A stretch of 64,000 nt of DNA, from the NCBI RefSeq assembly GCF_964656455.1, contig NC_135714.1:64009850-64073849 (forward strand), read 5' to 3'. Position numbers and translations under genes: made by a program. Shown piece by piece: positions 36,740-48,765 of this stretch; the first letter of the stretch is position 1; each line of letters starts with the position of its first letter. The DNA comes from Halichoerus grypus. Its lineage: Eukaryota; Chordata; Mammalia; Carnivora; Phocidae. Below the pieces are notes generated by a model. That model was given only the letters and a program-made list of their open reading frames with translations. It had not been told where the DNA came from and searched no databases.

Positions 36740-37450
36740 CCCAGCACAAATCCCCTCAGAAACATTAATCACAACCACCAGTGAATGCAAAATGTGTGCC
36801 CATGCCGTGTCTGCTTTTTAATCCCGAATGTAATTCTGGAAAGCAGCATCAGAAAGGGGCTTTATTAATCCCTTACACGAACAAATACAATCTCTGACCT
36901 ACTAGACTTGTTTTCCTGCAATTTCACGAAGAGTTAGACTCACTAGAGGAATGTTCAAAGACAGGAAAACTGTGAGAGAGACTTGTGGTGCATTAATGCA
37001 ATAATGGGGTGCACTTCAGCCAAAAGGCAAACCTGTTGGGGAGTGGAATCACTGGCCAGGGGTCCTGAAATTCTGCAGGGGCCGCAGCAGAGTGGGGGGG
37101 GGGAGGTGAGAGGGGCAAGGGAGAGTGAGCTGGGTGGCAGGCACCTAGCAAGGTTGGGAGCCTGAGAGGAAACCCAGTTCTCTCACCTCTGCAGGTTTGG
37201 GACCCAAGTGACCTCATCTCGGGGGATGCCTCCTTATGAAGGCACTAGGAGAAGCAGAGGGGCCCACCCACAGCACACAGGGGTCAGGGTTTGACCCTCC
37301 CCAGGCCTGTTTCTCACATTTGAGATTTCACTATCATGTTCAATTAATCATATTTCCCTTCTCCCATTTTGTTCAAAACCATCTTCTAGTCCTTCATAAT
37401 CGTAATTTGCACCATTGCCTTTTATCTGTGATTAAGTAGGAAATCGAAAA
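36740..37450. other. Candidate conserved non-coding block, AT-rich with homeodomain-type motifs
   Basis: The block lies 0.75 kb after the upstream CpG island and is free of recognisable repeats. It carries several TAAT/ATTA cores (ATTAATC at 36,764-36,770 and 36,865-36,871; CAATTAATCAT at about 37,340). Conservation is suspected from composition only. Confidence 0.3.
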
Positions 37451-37489
37451 AGATAATGGAGGGTCGGGCCAATAAATTAGCGTTAGGGA

Positions 37490-37512
37490 CCGACAGACAG
37501 ACAGACAGACGG
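37490..37512. repeat. (GACA)n short tandem repeat
   Basis: Five to six GACA units in GC-rich DNA. A related imperfect run occurs at 58865-58880. Confidence 0.8.
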
Positions 37513-37869
37513 GGCGGTTTGGGTGGGCACTGCCAATCGAGCCTGGTGGGGGCCGCCGCCGGCTGCGCAGGAAGGGGTTGAGAAAAGGCGCTGGGTGCGC
37601 GCTGAGTGGAGCGTCTGCTCTGAAATAACCCCAGTGGGCGCAAGCAAAGACTTCTCACTGTACTAAGTGTAGAGTCTCCTGTGATTTTTAGCTTTTCCTG
37701 TTTGAGTCTAGAAAAAAAAGAGAGGAAAGGATCTGGGTGGGGTGAGGGTGGGACTCCTATTTCTGTCAAAGAGGCCTCCCTCCTGGCAGATGAACAGATT
37801 TAAAGCCGGGTGTTTTTAGGCTGGGGTCTATTTCTTCTGGGGATGGAGAGTTAGATTTCCTTTTGCATC

Positions 37870-37970
37870 CTTTCCTTCCCTCTCCACTTGCCTACTAGTC
37901 TGAGGGAGAGTGAGAAGAAGGGGAGAAGGAAGGGAGGGGGGGAGAGAGAAAGAAAAGAGAGATTGGGAGA
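37870..37970. repeat. Purine-rich (GA/GGA)n tract
   Basis: The right two-thirds, from about 37,900, is nearly all G and A on the + strand, with a run of eight G at 37,936. Such tracts can form triplex DNA. A similar tract lies at 46,895-46,945. Confidence 0.6.
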
Positions 37971-38159
37971 CTCTGTTATTATGATCATATCATAACTCCC
38001 TGGCCAAGGAGAAATTTTGTAACACAGAGTCGCTCTCTGCTCTCAGCAGAGGTGCAGGATGGTTCCCTATTCTTTTCTCCCTCCATGAAATCGATCACGC
38101 CTCCCAGACGGCTGAAGGAGGGCACTTTGCCACTCTTCACAGCTTTGCCCCAGCCTCTT

Positions 38160-38600
38160 TAGCTTTCAATTGAAAACCAATTAAAGGTTTCTATAAATCT
38201 GTTAGCTCCCCTTTTATCTGGGGACCCCTGATGCATGCGATACTGCCCTTTAGATGCCTCTTCCGTGTTTTGTTTTACAATTGTTGTATCAATATAATGC
38301 GGCCTTTCTTCTCCTGTCTCTATAGATACAGATACACAAGGAAAACCAAAGCTATTCAGTCTCCTCATTTGTCCAGCAGCCTAACAGTGGTGCCCTTTCT
38401 CTGCTGCTGCTTTCCCTGCTTCGGGAGCAGCAGTTATGGTAGAAGCAGATGGCTACTGATTGGGGGAGCTTTGTGGCTCTAATACTGAATACTTTATGGA
38501 AAAGGACTTTATCATGCTTCGCTGGGCAGAGGAACAAGGGGGTGAGATTTATGGCCAGGAAAAATAAATCTTTTCCAAGTTGTGGCTCCTTCTCACCAGT
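38160..38600. other. Candidate conserved non-coding block
   Basis: A repeat-free, AT-balanced segment between CpG islands with motifs such as CAATTGAAAACCAATTAAAG and ATAATGCGGCC. It has no open frame of note. An enhancer role is a guess from position. Confidence 0.25.
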
Positions 38601-39825
38601 TGTCTCTTTTGCTGGTGGTGGTGGGGGGGGTGGAAACACCGAGGAATTAGTTTTATTTTATTTTATTCTCTTTTCTGCTAACAGCACTTTTTAGTCAGAG
38701 TCTGAGAGGAGAGCAGACTAAGAGCCAGAAGTTTATGGCATACCTTAGGTGACCATTGCTGCATCAGCATTCTCTGCCCTCAGGGAAAAAGCTGAAGGGT
38801 ATGGTCTTGAACGCTGTCTGGGGCCATGTTTTCCCGGATGTCCTGTTAGTTGCTGGGTAAAACATCATCCTCCATTATCCTATTATCTATAGAGAACAAA
38901 AAGGGATGTTAGTGCTCCCATCCGAAAAATCAGAGAAGGTCACTGGTATTGAAGGAGTGGGGCCCTGATGAGGCATATGGTGATGTGGGTATGCTCCTCT
39001 ACTCTGAAAGGGTCTGAGCTGCAAGGATGATTAAGGGATGTCTGCGACTGTCAGTTTTTGGACTCCTAATTGAATTTTCAAGCTTTGGAGAATATAGATT
39101 CCAACACTCCACTGAAGGCCCAATTCACCCCAAGATAATTGATCCTTGCATCTTTTCTCTTTTCTTCCCCTCACCTAAGTTTTACTTCTCTTGAGTCAGA
39201 GATGCCCTACATCTGTTGCAGGAATGTATCCCTTCTCCATATGCAGAGGGCTGCACCCCCTTGCTCCTCCTATTCCCAAAACCTGTTCCCTAGAGCAGTG
39301 CCACTCTCTCTTCCATCTCTTCCCTTAGATCTTCCCCTCCCAGGGGCCATGACTAAAGACACAGAAATACTCCCAACATTGGGAGCCAGGCACTGGCAGC
39401 CAGGCACAGAGACATGGAAGCCAATTCCAATCCTAGGTCCCCCATGCCACTTCAGACAGACTCCTTGTCTCCTTAATATTTGAAATGACATTTTCTAGTA
39501 AAGAAACATTTGTTCAGAATCTTTTATGTTCTAAGCTCCTTTTCCCTGCCTTTCCTATTCTTTTACCTTGTCCCTAGAAACTGAAGAGGAAAGGCTAGAT
39601 AGAAGGAAAGGCATGCAGCTTCCGGAAGTGTCCTCTAACTTTCTGCCACAAGCTAGTTCTTCCCAATTCTGCAGGCACTATCACCCCACATAGCCACGCA
39701 CACCCTTGTGCATTGTTTCTCTCTGAAGAGGAGAAAAAGCGGAGCAGAAAAACCAGGACTTATAAATTACATTTACCTAGATTTCAAAGTGGCAGGCACT
39801 GAGATACCTTAAATAATTAACTGTT

Positions 39826-40192
39826 TGGGCTCTTACTGTGTGCTAGGCTGAATGCTCTGCCAGGCTTATCGCATTTAATTATGACCCTCCGAGTCAAACA
39901 CTATTCTCTCTAGTTCACAGATCCCCTTTCTTCACAGAAAACAGAAGCACAGAGAGGCTAACTAACCCAAGCAAGTAGTCCAGCTGGGATCTGAACCCAG
40001 GCTTGCTCTTGCAATATCCATAGCCACCCTATGAGATAAATGTTGTTTTTGCTATTTTACAAATGAGGAAACTAAAGTTCAGAGAGGTTAGGTGATTTGC
40101 TCAAAGACCCACAGCTAGTAGATTGCAGATCTGGGGTTCAAACATAACTGTTTAGGATCCCAAATTCCGGGCTCTTAACCACTGCCTCTCGG
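39826..40192 (+). repeat. Two MIR relics in tandem
   Basis: The first copy (39826-40012) has TTACTGTGTGCTAGGCTGAA and AAGCACAGAGAGGCTAACTA. The second (about 40025-40192) has TTACAAATGAGGAAACTAAA and GGGCTCTTAACCACTGCCTC. They end where the 40.2-kb CpG island starts. Confidence 0.75.
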
Positions 40193-40199
40193 ATCCTTC

Positions 40200-40650
40200 A
40201 CAAGAAAGAGCAATAAGGAGGCCACAACTGACCTCTGAGGCCGGGAACTTGCCTGGGCGGGAGATTTCGCAGAGCTTGAAGCTGTAGGCGTGCGGCGAAC
40301 ACAACGCGTCCGCCCCGGGCTGCGGCTGCGCCGAAAGCCGCGAACAGCCCGGGGAGGAAGCTCAGCCCCGCAGCCCTGGCCGGGAGAGGGACTCCGTCGG
40401 CCGTGCGGACCACAATGCTCCGCGCGCAGCCCGCGTGCGGGCGTCGGGGGCGGGGCCAGAAGATAGTTGGTGTGGAATCACGCTGCTCGAAGTCCCCGCC
40501 AGCAGGGCAGCTTCCCGCCGGGTGTGTAGGGGAGGGCCGGAGCTTCCCACTCAGCCCCGGGGCTTCCCGCTGCGGAGCCGCCGCCCTTCGTGGGAGAGGA
40601 GGGGCAGCGCGGCTCGGAGGCCCTGAGCCCTGGTTCCCCAGGTTTCTCTG
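40200..40650. promoter_or_regulatory. CpG island, no gene assigned
   Basis: About 450 bp are CpG-dense (for example GCGTGCGGCGAACACAACGC) with AT-richer DNA and MIR repeats on the left. It falls between the two candidate PRDM8 promoters, so it may be an alternative promoter or an enhancer. Open frames up to 168 codons on both strands are what high GC gives by chance. Confidence 0.45.
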
Positions 40651-41129
40651 GCCACCCAGACTTTGGCTTTCTGGCCACAGCCCTTGAATTAACCAGCGAG
40701 GCATTCACATACTCCTTGTCCTACGTATGGGGTCGCACGACCCCAGCCCTTGCTGCCCTGACTAACCGGTGTTTCTAACGTGGCGCCGCTATCAGTTCTA
40801 ACGGAAGGACTTCTTGGCGGAAGAGGGATAGAAGTCTAATCGGCCTCCCGGCACAAAACTGCCTCTTCCGAAATAAAGAGGGGAGGAGGGAATGGGGATT
40901 GCCGCCTGTGCTTGGAACATTCGGGCCCTTCCTTTGGCAGTAGAAGGGATCCCTGAACACCTGAACAGATTCCTCCTCCTGCCTCCTTTATCATCCAGTA
41001 CCTCCTTCTGGTTTCCCTAGAAACTTCGAGAAATCCTTTAGCCTTCACTGAGTGGCTGCGAATGCGTGTGCACAATACAATTCCCAAATTTTCTAAAAAG
41101 GAAGCGAAGGCAATGTCACTAACAGTAGC

Positions 41130-41330
41130 CATAGCCAGCACTGAAAGAGCTGTTTACTATGTACCAGGCATTGTTCTCTGCACTCGCTAAATATCACCTC
41201 ACCCCTCACAATGACTTTACGAGGAGAATTTCCTTTACCACTCCCGCTTCTCAGATGAAGGCCTGAAGCACAGACCGGTTAAATTACCTGCCCAACGTCA
41301 GGGGCTGGGATTCAAACCCGGGGAGTTTCG
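41130..41330 (+). repeat. MIR relic
   Basis: It shows the MIR order from TTACTATGTACCAGGCATTG to GGGCTGGGATTCAAACCC. A weaker MIR-like piece follows at about 41,540-41,650. Confidence 0.7.
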
Positions 41331-42623
41331 TTCCCCTGGTGGAGGTGGGGCCTGAACCTGAGTTGTAGGTCCTTCTTGGGTCAGTTCTCCAGAAATCTGA
41401 GTCAGAAGAAGGCTCCCTAATAAAGGCACTGCGACCTCTCTGGGATGTCCAAGGCTGCAATGAAACTAACCCCAGCTCTTGGAAGTAATCCCTTACCATC
41501 TGCTCAGGAATTGGCTTTCCAAAACGCGTTCACCCTCGTTCTCAGTCCTCACCGCGACCCGACCCGGGAGGCAGCCCTTTCCAGCCCTAGTTTGCTGAGG
41601 AGGAAAACCAAGGCTGGGCGAGGTCACTGGCAACCCAGCCCGTAAGAGGTGAGAACATAAGCCCATGCCTCTGAAAAGGCTCGGAGGAGACCTACTGCAG
41701 GAGGACGTGTGAAGGGGGTGGGGAGGAGGGTGGTGGCAGTGGTAAAAAGAGCATTGCTGCTCCCTCAAGCCCAGCCTTCAGGACGCCTTTCTGCCCGCGG
41801 CGCCTAGCAAGAGACAGGAGTTGGCAATAATTCCAGGGAGGCGGCAGGAGGCTGGAGAACGTGGAAAACGTGGTGCTTCTTCCTGCTTAGTCCAGGGCGT
41901 ATGGGGAGCACACCTAGCACACCGCGTGGCCTCTTCTGGCCCCCACGTTCAGAGTTTGCGCTGACTGCTTCTAAAAGAGACACCCCCAGTGAAGGTGGCA
42001 AGTCTTGTTCTTCCCAGGTCCCATCCAGTGTCGGGGCTCTGTACTCTTTGGTGACTCATCCCAAACGTAGTGGAAGCCGTACCTGCCCTTCCCGGTACTA
42101 TGGGGGTAGTGACCTCCTGAGTCTCTCTCAGGGAGACCTCGTTAGCCCCACAATGAAGCCCATCTCTGTCATTTGGCCTTTTCTGCACTCTTAGCTCTGT
42201 CGCTGAGCTCTTTACTGAGACATCAACACCAGGGACTCCAGACATCAGAAACTATCTGCCTATAGCAGACATAAGAATGGAAACAGCTACACTCTCAGTA
42301 CATTGACTTCCTCAAGATATTTTCACACATTCAGATGATTCCCACTTGTCTGGAAACATTAACTTCCTAGGGCCCCAGGTAAACTGAGTCTAGAATGTAG
42401 ATTAAGCTATGAGGCATCTAATCACACATAGAAGGTAGTAGATACTCAGATCATGTGGGAAACATATTCTTTAGAACTCTATTCAGCTTTGCTCCTCCAG
42501 GAACAATTGCTCTTCTACAGGACTTCACACAGGCTATTTTCTCAAAACCATCCTACATGAAAACATGCAACAAGGAGCACTGACTACTCTGTGAACATGG
42601 AGCCAAGAAAAATGACAGTCCTG

Positions 42624-42817
42624 GGGCACCTGGGTGGCTCAGATGGTTAAGTGTCTGCCTTCAGCTCAGGTCATGATCCCAGGGTCCTGGGATCGAGCCC
42701 CACATCGGGCTCCTGGCTCAGCAGGGAGCCTGCTTCTCCCTCTCCCTCTGCCTCTCTCCCTGCTCATGCTTTCTCTCTCTCTCTCCAACTCTGTGTCTCA
42801 AATGAATAAAAAAAAAA
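42624..42817 (+). mobile_element. CanSINE, the only one recognised between 33 and 59 kb
   Basis: The duplication GACAGTCCTG lies at 42614-42623 and 42818-42827. The tail is short (AATGAATAAAA). Confidence 0.95.
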
Positions 42818-42827
42818 GACAGTCCTG

Positions 42828-45800
42828 AAAGTTTTTTTTAAATTGCTACCCTCAACAGTATTCACTCTTAACCTGCATAAACACAAACACACACACACAC
42901 ACTAAAGGACCATATCTGATTAGGTATAAAAATTGTTCAGACCTAAACTGAATTTTAGGCCTTCAGGAAATCTCAACATCCAGGTCATAGTCAATATGTT
43001 TATTTTTCTTGGGACTTTGTGAATAATTTGTTTGATACTTCTGGATATTATTTTTTTAAATATGAATTTTCCTCAGAACTTTAGAGGAGATTATGAATTA
43101 TATCTTGGTTACCTTTATATTAAATTACCAGAAGACTATCAAGTCAATCTGGGAACTGGTTTTTCAATCAGCAAGTTCAAGAGAACAAGTGTAACTTTCA
43201 ATCCCCTTACCTGTTATTTCTGACATTTTGTAATGTATATACAGTAGTACTGTTTATAGTAGTCATGCAGTTACTGTTTTTTGTGACAAGTTGATCTTTG
43301 AATTCTCTGAGAGACCACTTTTTCAAATATTATAATTGAAGAAAGACTTACATTGGTAGTTTTTAAGTGCTTATGAAAATCTACTAAAAGCTATAGGCTT
43401 TCCATATGATGCTTGGGGAGACATTCCCTCATCGATGCTAAATTAATATGCCTGGATTAAATCATGAAACACTGGCAGTTCATTTGAATTGAAATCATGA
43501 AAGATGGTTTTCACTCAAAGAGTCCCATATGTGGTATGACCAGGGGAACAGTTTAGGTATGAGAGCATAATTTGTGAAGAAATCAAACTATATTTTCAAG
43601 GCTCTAACAAAGCAATATGAATCGCTGCTGTTGTGGTTACTGATTGATATCTATTCCCCCAAATCCTTTTCATGTTTTTTTTTTCTTTTTTGTCTCCCTT
43701 TTCCTTAGAGAAAATCAGATAAATCCTTCAGGAACGTATGCCATGGACAGATTCCAAACTAGAAAGTCCTGGGCATGTGTGCATTCTGCCTAGACACCCC
43801 TTCCCAGGAGAGGAATGTGTTATGCTGCTCATCCCCCAGCAGCCCAATTTAAAATCAAAGTCCATACCTCAGAGAACTAGCTGGGATCAGATGCTATGTA
43901 ATCTTCCTGTTATGAATCCAATGTATGTCAATCAGCACCTGTCTTTTTAACTCAGGAATTATACACAGCCTAAAACAGAGAGAAAAAGAGGTGGAACTCA
44001 AGTACTATTGAGATAATGTCCCTTCTCCTGGCTGTGTAAAGAAATTTGATGTAGAACCTCTCAACTTAGTGACATTTCCAAGGCCCAGACACAGTCTTCC
44101 TAAAATCTGATGCTCTCTCCCATTTGAGACTACTGGACAGCCCTTCATCTCCAGTATCCTGGCCCAGGGGGTGAGGAAGCTCTGAGTGGCTGACTGTGGC
44201 CCTGCTTACATTTCCTTCTGTCTACCTTACTCCTCCTGCTGAGACCTATTCAAGGGCTGTGGTGTCTGAGTCTGGGAAGGACATCATAACCCACAGATTT
44301 GACAAAACCGGGATATTCCCTGCCAGCTCTCTAGATATTGTATGGGGAATGGTATCAAAGCTGGGAGAATCTAAGGGGTCAGGATGCTGGATATTGGATC
44401 TGGTCCACAGGTCACACTCACACAGGTAAGCATGAGGCATTGATTTCAGATTTGTGGTAGTTGTCTACAATATCACTTCAGTTTGCTAGCCCTGCTAGAA
44501 GTCATACTCAAAAGCCATTAAGCCAGTTAACTACAACTCAGATCCAGAAGAGGAAATGAATTACACAAAGTCCTCAAAGATTATCCAGCTCACAGCTGAA
44601 CTCCCAAGAGAAGGGTGAGTGGAACTTGAGATCCCTCACAGAGAAGGTTATAAACTTGAGAAAGGTAGGTTATAATCATAATGACAATAGTTGTAGTATA
44701 GAAGCAGCATTAAAAACAGCTACCATTTATTGAGAAACAGGAAAAGCTGAAGCAAGAACAATGTGAGTCAGGAGTAATGATCCCTGAACTTGGGAGACTG
44801 GAGTCCCTTCTCCCAGGCTACCAAATTATCCAAACTTTGAGAGTCTGGCTATGCCAGGACCAGCCTGGGAAATATTCATTTATCACCTGATGAACCAACT
44901 GTAATACTTACGCAAGGAATAGACCCAAACTGAGATTACCATGTACACTTATAAAAAACAAAGTGCCCCCAATCCCTGTAAACTTTTTCCAGCTCAGCAA
45001 GTCTGCCTCTTCTTGTCTCTGAGTTATCCCTTAGATAGTTTCTTATTCTCCAAGGTGAGGCTGTGCAATGCAATACCCCACTGTGAAGTTCCATTCTTTA
45101 CCTCCCCCAACCCTCACAGCCCTGTCCTGAGACCTCCCTATGTGACATTGATAAGCTTAGGAAAAAGTTTCCACACACTGTTTCATTGGCCATCCTCTTG
45201 TCTTCCAGTGTATTCTCCCTTTCACCATGAATTGATTTTTTTTTTAATTGGACAACTGAGGCTTTGCTGGTGTAGTGCTTTGGAGGTAGGATTAGAGGGG
45301 GATGAACCAGGACCTGGAAAGGAAGAGAGAAAGAGAAACAATGTGTTTTCATTCTTAAAGGGTAATAATCCTTCTAAGTGAGTTATTCTTAGAGACTTCA
45401 CTAGCCTCCTATCACAGAAGCTGAAGTATTTAGGGCCCCACTTCTCTACCCTGGGAGGAAAAAGGACATTTCCATTCTAATACTCACTAAGAATCAGATT
45501 TTCTTTCTTCCCCTTTCTCCACCCTCTCACTTAGTTCATAAAAGGCACCACCTCGGAAATCATTCATCAACCTCTCTCCAGCCTTCTCTTCCAAAACAAT
45601 ACTGCAGTTGTCTACATGTGTATTTTTTACCATAACTGCATGAAGCCTTGCTAAAGGGAGCAAGGTGAACGTACCTTCACTCTTCATTGTTATCTCTCTA
45701 ATCATTTAATTGGAAATAAAATCCCATGGAAAAGTGCTCCAAATATAAACCCATTGTTCCATGTGAATTAGATACAACTATTGACTGAGATGCATTTTTA

Positions 45801-47329
45801 TAGTACTGTTTGAAACTGAATAAATGCCTCAATCCTTCATTTAGTATCAGTGAATTCCAGTAAGTAATAATGCGGAGTGATTTCAAAGTAGTTTATGCAC
45901 CATTTTATCCCATAAATTTCTAGGGAAATAAAAGTAATTTGTAGATTTTTCTTTACATCCTATTAATAATTGTCATTAAGACCATTTATATTACCAAGCA
46001 AAATGTGCATCACTTAAAATACTGGAAAACCCTCAAAGTAGGAATGTCAGGCTTAATCTTACCCATATTTGTTTTTTGTTATAGCAGTCATTCAATACAT
46101 AAGACAAAGAGTTGGTTGGATTCATAGAATGTTAGAAATTCTTTTATTTGGGGATTTTTGCCTGAAATCAGTAGGGGAAATCTTAAGTAGAGGGCAGAAA
46201 AGAGAAACTGAGAGTAAGTATCTGATGGTCAGATTCTCCATACATGTCTCCCTTCGTTGATGTATTGAATCTTAGCTATTTTCTGTCTTGGGATTTGGAA
46301 GGTCAAACTCCCCCACCCCCAACTTAAGTATCAGAAGCATTTTTTATTTTATACAAACTGGAGTCTAGGTTTCAGAACTTCAAAGGAGACATAGTCTAAA
46401 TGTCCTGTATATTTAAGAAAAGAAAGACCAGGGGAAAGAAAAAATGTGTTCCGTTTAGAGTTTAAGGTTATCTAAATGCCCACACTCTGAAGTGGATGCT
46501 CTTATATTTACAATATGTAGGAGGATTTTTTTAAGTGGCTTGAATGGACGGATGACTTTTTCTGGGAAAGGCAAACTTTTCTAAATAACAGCAAAAGAAG
46601 ACTTTAAGGATTGCTCTGTTCAACAGTTTAATGGAATTAGGGTCATGGGCACTGCCCGTGTTCACACATGCATAAGAGAAATGATAGGTTAAGGTGAAAT
46701 AAGCTTTTTCAGTTTAAGAAGCTTTGAAAAGTTAGTAGCTAACCTGGAAATGAAGGGGAAATTCATTTATAGGGATTTTGCAACCCTTCTTTTGCCGAGT
46801 CCCGATTTAAACCGAGGCAGCAGCTCCGTCTGATCAGAAAAACTTGGAACTTACGTGGGGAGGAGGGAGCTAACCAAGGCCGGGTGAAAATGGAGGGAAG
46901 GAGGCAGAGAGAGAGAGAAGAGAGGGAGAGAGAGAGATCAAGAAGAGAACTCACGTAGTGGAAAATTACTCCCACATCTTTATTTCTGCTCAGCAAAATC
47001 CTTCCCTGGCCTCCTTGGACTGCGGGCGTGCCGAGGAAGGGCGCTCCTTGCTGCCTCACTGGGTTCCGGAGGGAGGTCTCACAGTCGTGAGCGGCTCAAA
47101 CCAACACTGTAAGCACCTTTTCCTTTTAAGCTGTTCTTTGCCAACCACTTACCTTATTTTAACACTGGATAAAAACGAGACTGTCCCCTCCTTAAGTCAT
47201 GGTTCTGCTCGGTCCACTTCAGCCGGCGACACAATCCGATTTATCCTGAAGCTAACAGATTGTCCTCTTCAAAGCAGCGGTGTTGTGGGTGGGGCTGAGA
47301 CAGTGGAGCCGCCTATACACTCAAAGGTC
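42828..47329. other. Upstream flank or intron of PRDM8, no coding exon seen
   Basis: Repeat-poor, AT-balanced DNA. A fair acceptor (CTCCTCCTGCTGAG, ending 44,243) and a good donor (CACACAG|GTAAGC at 44,426) bound an open 182-bp stretch on the + strand, a weak exon candidate. Another donor-like ACACT|GTAAGC lies at 47,109. If transcripts start at 35-36 kb, this would be intron. Confidence 0.4.
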
Positions 47330-48572
47330 TTTCTTCCCATAGGAGTTGAGAGTTGAAAGGCGAAGAAGAACCCAGAGATCCCCCAGCGAAAATGTGTTGC
47401 GGCCCGTTGAAGGAGTCAACTTTCAGGCTGTTAAAGTCCTCACGTCATTAGCATCAGCTGCGGCACTGGAGGGGCAAGCCAGCGCCTCTAAGTGGCTTAG
47501 CGCACAAACGAGGCTCCCGAGACCACCGCGGCAACCCCATCCGCTCTTCCACCACCGGCTGGATGTAAATTGCTCTCCGGAGCCCATCTTGGTAATAATT
47601 TTTACTTTGACTACCCCCCTCCGAGGTCTTAGAATACGGGCCGCCCGCAACATGGGACCCCCTCGGGGACTACGAAAAACGCGCCAGGCAGAGAGCGGAA
47701 AGGCAGGAACATCTTGAGTCTAGTAACCGGGGTTCTTCCCACCGATCTCCCCTCACCTTTCCCTGCCCAGGTACTCGAGTTCTGGGACCAGATGACCCCA
47801 GTAAATCCCCTGCCGTGGTCTGGCGGCGTCCTCGCTCCATCCTCCTCACCCCATCTCTGGGTCCCCGGGAAGACTGAGCCAAGTTCTCACCAAAGCGCAT
47901 CCTTTCTGAATCTTGCTCGGAAGGGCTTGGTAGGGTGAGCGCTCCAAGAGAGAGCGGGCGCCGGTTTATCGCCCTCAGGGAACTAGCTGCGCAAATCAGC
48001 GGGGGTTCAATGGCCAGAGAATCCCTAGGGGCTAATCCGCAACCCCCCACCCCTTTACTGAACTCAGACTCGGGAAGTGCGCGCGGGCTCCGTGCGCGCG
48101 CTGGGTGGCCAGCTCTCTGCCAGAGGTTCCCCAAGTGCCGAGAGAAACGGAGAAAGGCCCGCTCCAGTTCTTTTGGTACTTCCCTTTCCGACCCCGAAAC
48201 TGATTTTTCCCTCCTCACAGTCCCAGAGGGCCGAAGCTAATTTAGGAGGAGGCGGGCCGGGCCGCACTCAGAGAGGTTTTGCCACTTGGGGAAGGTGCTC
48301 AGGACCTGCGGGGCGCGGGCAGGCCAGAGAGACCGCTGCGAGGCAGGCGGCGCTGAAGGGAGCGCCCAGCCCAGCAAAGAGTTAAAGGGAGGGGACGTGG
48401 GCTGTCACGCGTCATTGGGCAGATTATGTGCAGCAAACAAAAAGTGTGTGTCTGCGTGCCAGTCAGTCACTGCATCGGGTCCATCTGTACAACTCTCTCC
48501 GCGCGCTCTCGCTGTCTTGCTCTCGCTCTCTCGCTCTCCCCTCTTACTCTCTCCTCATCTCTCTCACCCTAT

Positions 48573-48576
<4 letters not shown>

Positions 48577-48617
<41 letters not shown>
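48577..48617. repeat. (CT)n microsatellite forming a splice pyrimidine tract
   Basis: A run of CT units leads straight into CCCCCCTCTTTAG, the acceptor of the probable 5' untranslated exon. The wider 48,500-48,620 interval is almost all pyrimidine on this strand. Confidence 0.9.
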
Positions 48618-48627
48618 CCCTCTTTAG

Positions 48628-48765
48628 GCACAGCCTACCAGACAGCAACACCAACACCTCTTGACATGGAAATGCACTGATACAATAGGCAAAAGAAACC
48701 ACTCGATTGCATCTCCCGGTTCCAGGTGGCCTTATTTGGGCGATTCGTTCCTGACCTTATTCCTG
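48628..48765 (+). other. PRDM8: Probable PRDM8 5' untranslated exon
   Basis: A long pyrimidine tract, (CT)n followed by CCCCCCTCTTTAG, ends in AG at 48627, and CCTG|GTAAGTC supplies a consensus donor at 48766. The 138-bp interval between them has no long frame. Joined to the exon at 51032 it would put a non-coding leader before the PRDM8 start codon, with a 2266-bp intron. It lies at the edge of the 47.3-49.2 kb CpG island. The splice signals are seen directly; assignment to PRDM8 is inferred from strand, spacing and the need for an upstream exon. Confidence 0.6.
48666..48680 (+). promoter_or_regulatory. Minimal upstream ORF in the probable PRDM8 leader
   Basis: ATG GAA ATG CAC TGA is a four-codon frame inside the probable 5' untranslated exon, with an internal second ATG in the same frame. 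If that exon is in the mRNA, ribosomes would meet this frame before the PRDM8 start. The first ATG has G at +4 and G at -3, a favourable context. Function is inference. Confidence 0.4.

Noticed and set aside
40198..40704. 168-codon minus-strand frame
   Set aside because: It sits exactly in a CpG island, overlaps equally long + strand frames and has no domain or splice signals.
45098..45381. Frames of 84-146 codons around 45 kb
   Set aside because: Both strands are equally open and no splice or domain support is seen.
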